Shown here: piece after piece, positions 27,146 through 33,194 of the stretch
How the letters are laid out: each line of letters begins with the position of its first letter
Position numbering within the stretch: position 1 is the stretch's first letter
Assembly (NCBI GenBank): GCA_951812505.1
Contig: CATOSI010000002.1
Location: forward strand, 682,001 to 746,000
DNA: 64,000 nucleotides
Direction: 5' to 3'
Source: an uncultured Dehalococcoidia bacterium
GTDB taxonomy: Bacteria > Chloroflexota > Dehalococcoidia > Lucifugimonadales > UBA1123
Made by a program: the position numbers and the translations under genes
The notes under the pieces: model-generated
What the model was told of the DNA's origin: nothing
The model's database searches: none
The model's input: the letters and a program-made list of their open reading frames with translations, nothing else

Positions 27146-27305
27146 CCGTAGTTTCGTTGTTCACATGAGTGATTAACGTCCCAGGACGTGGGCGCTCCTG
27201 CAGTTGTGGGTTCGGATTTGGGCCTACGTTATTTGGATCAGGGTCTATTCGGATCTCAAACGGCTGTTTCGCATATCTGAAGAGGAAGGGGACTTCAGCT
27301 GGCAT
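27135..27305 (-). CDS. Putative graspetide precursor peptide
   Basis: 56 residues from ATG 27305, with AGGTG 4 nt upstream (a GTG at 27317 would add four). The leader contains PFLFRYAKQPFEIRI, which resembles the P-(F/W)-x-L-R segment of ATP-grasp target peptides. A Pro/Asn-rich middle follows (DPDPNNVGPNPNPQ). The C-terminal core, THVNNETTDDS, holds Thr, Ser, Glu and Asp side chains able to form the ester or amide links made by ATP-grasp maturases. It lies directly before the ligase gene with an 11-nt overlap. No similar peptide is known to me; the call rests on position, size and composition. Confidence 0.6.
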   Translation of the reverse strand: MPAEVPFLFRYAKQPFEIRIDPDPNNVGPNPNPQLQERPRPGTLITHVNNETTDDS

Positions 27306-27405
27306 ATAACACCTCACTAGGCTCAGGTTCTCTCAATACAGTGAATGTTATCACACAAGGTAGGATAAATAGCAATAATCAGTTGTCCTTGTAAGGAGCG
27401 CGGCG

Positions 27406-27534
27406 ATGAACATAGACAACCACAAGAAAGACCTTGATGCTCTGTTTACCAAGAGTAGGCGCTCTGGGTCATTCACGCCACAGACAATGCTCTATGGACC
27501 GAACCCTGAGGCGGCGTTATACCGACTGGTTTGA
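27406..27534 (+). CDS. Small ORF (42 aa) with a strong ribosome binding site
   Basis: ATG 27406 is preceded by AAGGAG with an 8-nt spacer. The peptide begins MNIDNHKKDLDALFTKSRR and ends EAALYRLV; it is charged and has no signal peptide. It is divergent from the graspetide-like operon. It may be a true small protein or the N-terminal remnant of a longer gene. No family recognised. Confidence 0.4.
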   Translation: MNIDNHKKDLDALFTKSRRSGSFTPQTMLYGPNPEAALYRLV

Positions 27535-27724
27535 AACCGCATCCTTTTCAGTCCACTCTGCCCCTGGATCTCGGCCCTACATACGACCGTCGCATATGGG
27601 ACGCTCGCATATTGCGCACCATCCTACTCCGTGCTACGTTTCCCCTGCCCCCATCTCAGTACCCGAGGTGGGGGCATCTTGGTTCAGAGATGGGGAGCCT
27701 TTGAACCGGAGGAGCCACTTCATC

Positions 27725-27967
27725 ATGAATGCGAAAATCGTTGCGATCGTTCTCGGAGTCCTCACCCTCACCATAGGCATGGTCATGGGTGACGTCATCA
27801 TTAGCGTCGCGGCCACCAGCGGAGGCGCGTCGATCGGCAGTTTCACCGGCGCCTCAGCGCTCAAGGACCTGGTCCCGCTCGTCTATTATGCCGCCATCGT
27901 CGTCATCGGCGTGGGTCTCATGGGTGTCGGCCTGGCCGGTTACGCCAGCCGAGGGCCCCTGAGATAA
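27725..27967 (+). CDS. Small two-helix membrane protein A
   Basis: 80 residues from ATG 27725 (GGAGGAG upstream). One membrane segment lies near 5-28 (VAIVLGVLTLTIGMVMGDVI) and one near 50-72 (VYYAAIVVIGVGLMGVGLAG), with a short Ser/Gly loop. Its second half, ALKDLVPLVYYAAIVVIGV, recurs almost unchanged in the next gene, so the two are paralogues. Function unknown; a pilin-like or surface-lattice role is only a possibility. Confidence 0.65.
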   Translation: MNAKIVAIVLGVLTLTIGMVMGDVIISVAATSGGASIGSFTGASALKDLVPLVYYAAIVVIGVGLMGVGLAGYASRGPLR

Positions 27968-27971
27968 AGTC

Positions 27972-28472
27972 ATGACGACAAAACCCATCGCCATAGTCGT
28001 AGGCGTCATCGTTCTTGCCCTGGGCATGTTGCTGGGAGGCGTACTGGTTGGGGTCACCGCGACCGAGGAGGTCAACACCGGCTCTTACCTCAGGGTCACC
28101 TGCGGTAGCGACAACGTCGCGCTCCGCTTCGATGGACCGTTGACGGCCAAGACCGCCTTCACCGCGTCGGAGCTGCAGCACCTGACCGGTAAGACCACCT
28201 GCACCGCCATCACCGCTGCTAATATGGCCAAGAAGACTGACGACAAAGGGGTGTGCGATTCTGTGCCGCCGACCCTGTCCAGCAGCGGGGACCTCACCGG
28301 CGCCGGCAAGTTCTGCGACTTCGACTGGAAGCCGATAGACCTATACAGCGGAGCCAAGGCGCTCAAGAATCTGGTCCCGCTCGTCTATTATGCGGCCATC
28401 GTCGTCATTGGCGTGAGCCTGATGAGCATCGGGCTGGCCGGATATGCGGGTCGCGGTCCACTGGCAAATTAG
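27972..28472 (+). CDS. Small two-helix membrane protein B with an exposed loop
   Basis: 166 residues, 4 bp after its paralogue. The first membrane segment is near 6-28 (IAIVVGVIVLALGMLLGGVL), the second near 136-158 with the shared ALKNLVPLVYYAAIVVIGV. Compared with protein A it has about 85 extra residues between the helices, including four Cys (CGS, CTA, CDS, CDF) that could form disulfides outside the membrane. The pair precedes glycosyltransferase genes on the same strand. Confidence 0.65.
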   Translation: MTTKPIAIVVGVIVLALGMLLGGVLVGVTATEEVNTGSYLRVTCGSDNVALRFDGPLTAKTAFTASELQHLTGKTTCTAITAANMAKKTDDKGVCDSVPPTLSSSGDLTGAGKFCDFDWKPIDLYSGAKALKNLVPLVYYAAIVVIGVSLMSIGLAGYAGRGPLAN

Positions 28473-29454
28473 AGTCGTCGTGACGGCTCTCGCCGTTGCG
28501 ACTGTTCTGATTGTCGGTCAGCTCCTGCCCGGCACGTGGATGGGTGTTGACCAGGCCGCCTACCTGCTCACGCTCCGCGAGCTGCTCGGTGGCGACTCAC
28601 GCGAAGCGTGGTCCCGTCCGCCGCTCGCGCCGGGATTCCTGCTTTGGCCGTTCGTCGCCGTACTCGGAGACCGGCTCGGCCTGATCGTCTTCAGCGCGGT
28701 ACTGACGATACCCGTCGTCTGCGCCGCGTATTTCTACGCCAGGAGCCACGATCTCTCCCCAGAGGCGTCCCTCGCCGTCGCCGCGGCCACCGGCCTCGAA
28801 CCGGTAATGTCCGGCACCACGATAGGCGGCCCGATCATCCTCACGCCCATCGCCTCGATTCTGTTCGGGGCGGGGCTGGTTATCAGAGTCGCCCGAGGCG
28901 ATCATATCCCCGCGCCGATCTTCCTCCTCTTCGGGATCGTGCCCTGGCTGAATCAGACCTATGCGGTCATAGCGCCCGCGGCGCTCCTGGTCATTGCGCT
29001 GGGACAGCCCGGGTTCCTTCGTCGTATGACGAGACATCAACTGTGGGCCTGCGCCGGCGCGGTACTGATAGCGGCGCCTTCGCTGCTGTGGTATGGCGAC
29101 GTCGCGCCTTGGTCGAACCACATGAGCGGCGGTCAGGCCCTCGAGCTCCTGCCGCTGGCCGTCAATCCCGCCGTCGTGCTCTTCTACCCGGCCCTCGCGC
29201 TTGCGGCCGCGACCTGGATACCCACCCGCAGATACGGACTCCTGTCCATCGCAATCACAGCAGTCGCCCTGAACACCTACTGGGTCTATGTCACCCACGA
29301 AGTGCTCTGGAATCTCATCTTCAGACCGATGTTCCTGGTCATCCCCCTCATGATGCCGGCGGTCGTCAGGACCGTGACGTGGCTGCTGTCAAGCTACCTG
29401 GGCGTGCCGATCGGCGCGAGAAGGGCGCTCTATAGACTGATTTTCGTAGCGTAG
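28444..29454 (+). CDS. Polytopic GT-C-like membrane protein, N-terminal part
   Basis: 336 residues with about nine hydrophobic segments. It overlaps the end of the previous gene by 29 nt. The acidic first loop (MGVDQAAYLLTLRELLGG) resembles GT-C glycosyltransferases, which use lipid-linked sugars at the membrane. The frame ends at TAG 29452-29454 in the middle of a hydrophobic stretch (LYRLIFVA). The next codon is an in-frame ATG whose product continues the hydrophobic run (MGLSLSVVS), so the two ORFs look like one gene split by an amber codon. Confidence 0.6.
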   Translation: MRVAVHWQIRVVVTALAVATVLIVGQLLPGTWMGVDQAAYLLTLRELLGGDSREAWSRPPLAPGFLLWPFVAVLGDRLGLIVFSAVLTIPVVCAAYFYARSHDLSPEASLAVAAATGLEPVMSGTTIGGPIILTPIASILFGAGLVIRVARGDHIPAPIFLLFGIVPWLNQTYAVIAPAALLVIALGQPGFLRRMTRHQLWACAGAVLIAAPSLLWYGDVAPWSNHMSGGQALELLPLAVNPAVVLFYPALALAAATWIPTRRYGLLSIAITAVALNTYWVYVTHEVLWNLIFRPMFLVIPLMMPAVVRTVTWLLSSYLGVPIGARRALYRLIFVA

Positions 29455-29958
29455 ATGGGTCTTTCCCTGTCGGTGGTATCCGACGAAATCGCCAACAACG
29501 CAGCGCGTCTGCCGAACACGTTCACCAGGGACATGCCGGCGATCCTTCGAGCGGAGGATGCCACCCGGGTAATAACCGTCGAGCACCGGATGGCCCGCTG
29601 GACGGCGACGCTCACAGGTCTTCCAGTCGTGATGACCGACCACGTGTGGGTCTCGGACTCACAGGGCCGGATGGCAGCGCTCGTCGAGTGCGTTCTGAAC
29701 TTTTCTGAAGAATGCGAACCCTCCGAGGCCATCGAGGAGCTGCAGGCCACCCACGCGCTGATATACGGCGGGAGCTTCGGCCATGAGCGTATCGCCTACA
29801 GCCGTCTTCCCAAAGACGGCCTGGAGCGCGCGATGGCGGCTCCATGGCTGGATCCGGTCATCAGCGAATATCCGGTTTATCTATGGCGAATCAAGGAGGA
29901 CTTCGATGTCGAACACGCCCTGGCGCCATCGCTGGGTGACGGTAGTACCGACCCATAA
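29455..29958 (+). CDS. C-terminal domain of the split GT-C-like protein
   Basis: 167 residues in the same frame as the preceding ORF and directly after its TAG. After the hydrophobic start it is soluble. The stretch ITVEHRMARWTATLTGLPVV and the later ATHALIYGG are typical of the extracytoplasmic C-terminal domain of GT-C enzymes, where this part normally follows a last membrane helix. It may be made by readthrough, by re-initiation at ATG 29455, or not at all. It overlaps the GT2 gene by 53 nt. Confidence 0.55.
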   Translation: MGLSLSVVSDEIANNAARLPNTFTRDMPAILRAEDATRVITVEHRMARWTATLTGLPVVMTDHVWVSDSQGRMAALVECVLNFSEECEPSEAIEELQATHALIYGGSFGHERIAYSRLPKDGLERAMAAPWLDPVISEYPVYLWRIKEDFDVEHALAPSLGDGSTDP

Positions 29959-30856
29959 CGAGGGGGAGGAGCTCGCGGCCACCGTGAGGTCGCTCCTCGA
30001 CAACGTGCACGAGTGGTCCGGCGACCTGCACGTCCTCGTCGCCGACGACGTCTCAGAGGACTATTTGGCAGAGGAATGCGCCTGGGAGTTTCGGTCGGAC
30101 TCTCGCGTCGAAGTTCGCACAGCGCCGGGGAGACTGGGATGCTGTCACCGCAAGCGATGGGGATACGAGCAGGCCATGGAGATGTGGCCGGACGCCGGCG
30201 TGGTCATGTTCGCGGACGCTCACTCCCGGGTCGATCCCTTTTTCTTCGAGAACGCCGCCAGGGAGATGGCCGTGCATGGAGACGGCGCGATGTACACGCC
30301 ACGTATCCTGCCAGCGGGCAACCGCGACAACTGGTACCAGGGCACGGCGCTCAAGAACGAGACGAGCTGGCATGAGCGGTGGCCGAAGGCCATACCCTCA
30401 CAGCGCTCCTATCCTGTGATGATGGCGAGCGGAGGCTGCCAGATATTCCCCCGCCGCGTCTATGACGCCCTGGACGGCTTCGACGCCGGGCTCCGCGGCA
30501 TCTGGGGACTCGAGGACAAGGAGATCTCCATCCGCACCTGGCTCATGGGCTTCGAGGTGAGGGCGCTGCCGAGCGCCCGCTTCGAGACGCTGTTCCGCGA
30601 CGAGACCCCCTACGGCGGCCACCGGGAGGACTATCACTACTACAACCTCGCGAGGCTCACGTTCGGGCTGCTCGACGAGGTCCACATTCCGGAAACCCTC
30701 CGGTTCTTCAGGGAATACTGGCAGATGGATGCAGCCGGCGCTGAACTGTTCCTCAACGATAAGGAGCTGCAGGAGCTGAGGGAACGTCGGGATAAGTTCA
30801 AGATGACGACGCAGCAGCTGTTCGACAAGTTCAACGTCCAATGGAAGGCCCCGTGA
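29906..30856 (+). CDS. GT2-family glycosyltransferase
   Basis: 316 residues from ATG 29906, chosen because AAGGAGGA lies 5 nt upstream. The GT-A nucleotide-binding start VTVVPTHNEGEELAATVRSLL and FADAHSRVDPFF (DxH metal site) are clear. The acceptor region GGCQIFPRRVYDALDGFD and the motif IWGLEDKEISIRTWLMGFEV resemble polypeptide GalNAc-transferase-type GT2 enzymes. It should add a sugar from a nucleotide donor, possibly to the small membrane proteins or a lipid encoded upstream. The downstream flank is occupied by IS debris. Confidence 0.85.
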   Translation: MSNTPWRHRWVTVVPTHNEGEELAATVRSLLDNVHEWSGDLHVLVADDVSEDYLAEECAWEFRSDSRVEVRTAPGRLGCCHRKRWGYEQAMEMWPDAGVVMFADAHSRVDPFFFENAAREMAVHGDGAMYTPRILPAGNRDNWYQGTALKNETSWHERWPKAIPSQRSYPVMMASGGCQIFPRRVYDALDGFDAGLRGIWGLEDKEISIRTWLMGFEVRALPSARFETLFRDETPYGGHREDYHYYNLARLTFGLLDEVHIPETLRFFREYWQMDAAGAELFLNDKELQELRERRDKFKMTTQQLFDKFNVQWKAP

Positions 30857-30934
30857 TATGGAAGACGACGAAGACGACTAGGAGAACGTCGCAACCACAA
30901 CCAGCGCGCCGGTCCAGTCCACGACAACAGCCGC

Positions 30935-30961
30935 GCCGGCAAAAGTTATTGTCGCGTATCA
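30935..30961 (+). repeat. Solo IS21-type terminal repeat
   Basis: One unit, gccggcaaaagttattgtcg (30935-30954), plus cgtatca. The 24 bp 30938-30961 match 25202-25225 at 23 positions and lie in the same orientation. It abuts the start of an IS256 remnant. Confidence 0.6.
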
Positions 30962-30977
30962 CCAGGCACAGGCGAAG

Positions 30978-31385
30978 ATGATGCTGAAGCGAATACCATA
31001 TGCGGAGAGCCGTCGGGAGGCCGAACGCTTGAGATCGGTGTTCTCCCGGTGGTGTGCAGAGCGTGGACATGAGTCTGCATCGGCGACACTGGATCGGGAC
31101 TGGGAGAGGATGGTTGCGTTCTACGACTATCCCAGGGAACACTGGCAGTATCTTCGGACGACCAACCCGGTGGAATCACCGTTCGCGGCGTTGAGACTGA
31201 GGACTGACGCGGCAAAGAGGTACAAGCGGGTGGACAGGGCGATAGCGGTGATCTGGAAGATGCTGATGCTAGTCGAACAGCGCTTCAGACGGCTCAACGC
31301 GCCGGAGCTGATGAAGGCCGTCTATATCGGCGAGAAGTACAAAGATGGAGCAGAAATACAGAACGCCGAGGAGATAGCCGCCTGA
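30978..31385 (+). pseudogene. IS256/mutator-type transposase fragment
   Basis: 135 residues of the C-terminal third: SATLDRDWERMVAFYDYP, HWQYLRTTNPVESPFAALRL with the late catalytic Glu, and FRRLNAPELM. The upstream two thirds, with the two catalytic Asp residues, are missing. The break coincides with the IS21-type repeat at 30935-30961. Confidence 0.85.
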
Positions 31386-31469
31386 CTTCGTTTACACACC
31401 ATTTGACGTGACCTTATTCTACTCCTGCAACTCCATGGAGACCGACTACGCAGATTTTTCAGAAGCCTA

Positions 31470-33143
31470 CTAATCAGCCCATTCCTGTGAAGCCCAGTGG
31501 AGAAGTTCATCTTCTCGCTGGAGAATTTCGCGTTTTCCCCACTTTCCCATATCGGTAATGCGGTCTGCAACCTTCTGTGCAGTAATCAGTCCTGACTTAG
31601 AGTACCGTTTGGCCTTTTTCTTTGGGGACTTGTCCTTTAGCTTGGAATTAAGTTTAGGTCGAAGCATCATAAGATTGCCAAGCCAGTGCATATGCTCAGT
31701 ATCTGACTTCTGAGGCAAGATATGCTCAATTGAATCATCTGCTCTCGCAGACCATATTTTGTTCCACTGTTTAGGATCGAACGCCGTCGGTCCGGCAATA
31801 TGTTCCTCATATCTGTGGAAGAAGTAGCGGAGTTCCCTCTTCCATTCAGAATAGCAGTCCTTCTGCCTTAATTCATCGACTCCCTTATTTGCAGGATAAC
31901 GTTCTCCAATCTTGGAAAGTCTTTTCTTTATGCTGTCCGTAGGAATTCCCTTCTTGATATGCCATGCGAGTCTGACGTAGGCTCCCACCGCTGACCTCGC
32001 ATCCTTACCGTACATACCATAAATGCGGAAGGTCACGTTCTCCCAGCGACGAAGTATGTCATTTTTCTCGTCGTCTGTTAGATCGTTCCGAAGATTTACA
32101 GAGACGGCGACCAGTCTTGCATGTGCAATTCTCGTGACCGCACTCAATCGTCGGTTCTCCCTCAATTCGACTACGGCCTTGGAAACCTCTTTCACCCACT
32201 CTGTAGTTTCGACCGCTTTACTTGCTGCTCCTTCTGATTGTCTGTGCAATGTCCCTACTGAATCCTCTTCACTCAATACCCTACTAAGCGAAGTACGGTT
32301 ACGAAGAGTCGCAGCGAATCGAAGCGTCTCTATATCAACACCGTCACGTAAACCAATCGTCTTGTATATTTCAGACCAATCTCCGTGAATCTGGTCTATC
32401 AGTGCCTCTTTATCGCCGCCTGTCTCAAATACTATTGACATCAACATACTCTTGAGTCTATCGAACCACGATACGTCAAGTCCTCTACTGTTAAGAACTT
32501 CGAAGACGCTATATACCAATCCCTCATCACCAATTTGATGGAATAGGAGAGTAAGTCTGTTATTGAGGTGTCCGACTAAGTCTTTAAGAGAGCGACCATC
32601 TGCGCTTCTCCATCTCTCTACAAACGCTTCGCAGTCTCTCATCGCGTCTAGGAGGTGACGGTCTGCCAGTGTCGTGGCACTCCTGGGATTAGGATAGCTG
32701 CCATGTCTGATGTATTTGGCAAAATGCCCACTTGTATCGTGATTGGTCTGCAAAAGCAACATGGAAGCATTGTCTTGCTTCATCAAAACCTTATCGATGG
32801 ATTCACCATAAGGTCTTTCTTCGGGATTAGAGCGATCCAGAGCCTTAGAAATTGCCTTAAAAAGCAGGATCAGGGTCGTTATTCTCTGCTGCCCGTCTAC
32901 TATCGCAAAACGGGCATACTCTTCACCGACAATCTCTACTGGAGTACCGATACGTAGAGCAACAACAGTAGCCATGAAGTGAGATGTACTCTGACCCTCA
33001 TTCCAACTTCGTTCAATGTCTGAGAACAGAGCGGCTCTATGCTTCCTCTCCCATCTGTATGCACGCTGATAATCCGGTATAGTGAATAATCTACCGGCAA
33101 GTAACTGAGCAAGAGTGTAGTGCTGGGGTTGGTGGTTCATCAT
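31470..33143 (-). CDS. DUF262/HNH (GmrSD-like) restriction protein
   Basis: 557 residues, ATG 33143 or 33140 with GAGGAG upstream. The DUF262 domain shows FTIPDYQRAYRW (20-31) and VDGQQRITTL (82-91), the GmrS-type nucleotide-binding motifs. The C-terminal domain has SIEHILPQ (471-478), WLGNL and N499, the His-Me HNH signature of DUF1524/GmrD. Such enzymes use NTP hydrolysis to cut modified phage DNA (type IV restriction, as in GmrSD, BrxU or SspE). The gene is the second of two minus-strand genes, 51 bp after a type IIG-like enzyme, so the two may form one defence unit. Which modification is recognised cannot be told. Confidence 0.85.
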   Translation of the reverse strand: MMNHQPQHYTLAQLLAGRLFTIPDYQRAYRWERKHRAALFSDIERSWNEGQSTSHFMATVVALRIGTPVEIVGEEYARFAIVDGQQRITTLILLFKAISKALDRSNPEERPYGESIDKVLMKQDNASMLLLQTNHDTSGHFAKYIRHGSYPNPRSATTLADRHLLDAMRDCEAFVERWRSADGRSLKDLVGHLNNRLTLLFHQIGDEGLVYSVFEVLNSRGLDVSWFDRLKSMLMSIVFETGGDKEALIDQIHGDWSEIYKTIGLRDGVDIETLRFAATLRNRTSLSRVLSEEDSVGTLHRQSEGAASKAVETTEWVKEVSKAVVELRENRRLSAVTRIAHARLVAVSVNLRNDLTDDEKNDILRRWENVTFRIYGMYGKDARSAVGAYVRLAWHIKKGIPTDSIKKRLSKIGERYPANKGVDELRQKDCYSEWKRELRYFFHRYEEHIAGPTAFDPKQWNKIWSARADDSIEHILPQKSDTEHMHWLGNLMMLRPKLNSKLKDKSPKKKAKRYSKSGLITAQKVADRITDMGKWGKREILQREDELLHWASQEWAD

Positions 33144-33194
33144 TGGGAGTCTCCTCTGTATGGACGATTGTCATCTCATGTAGAAACACCACGA

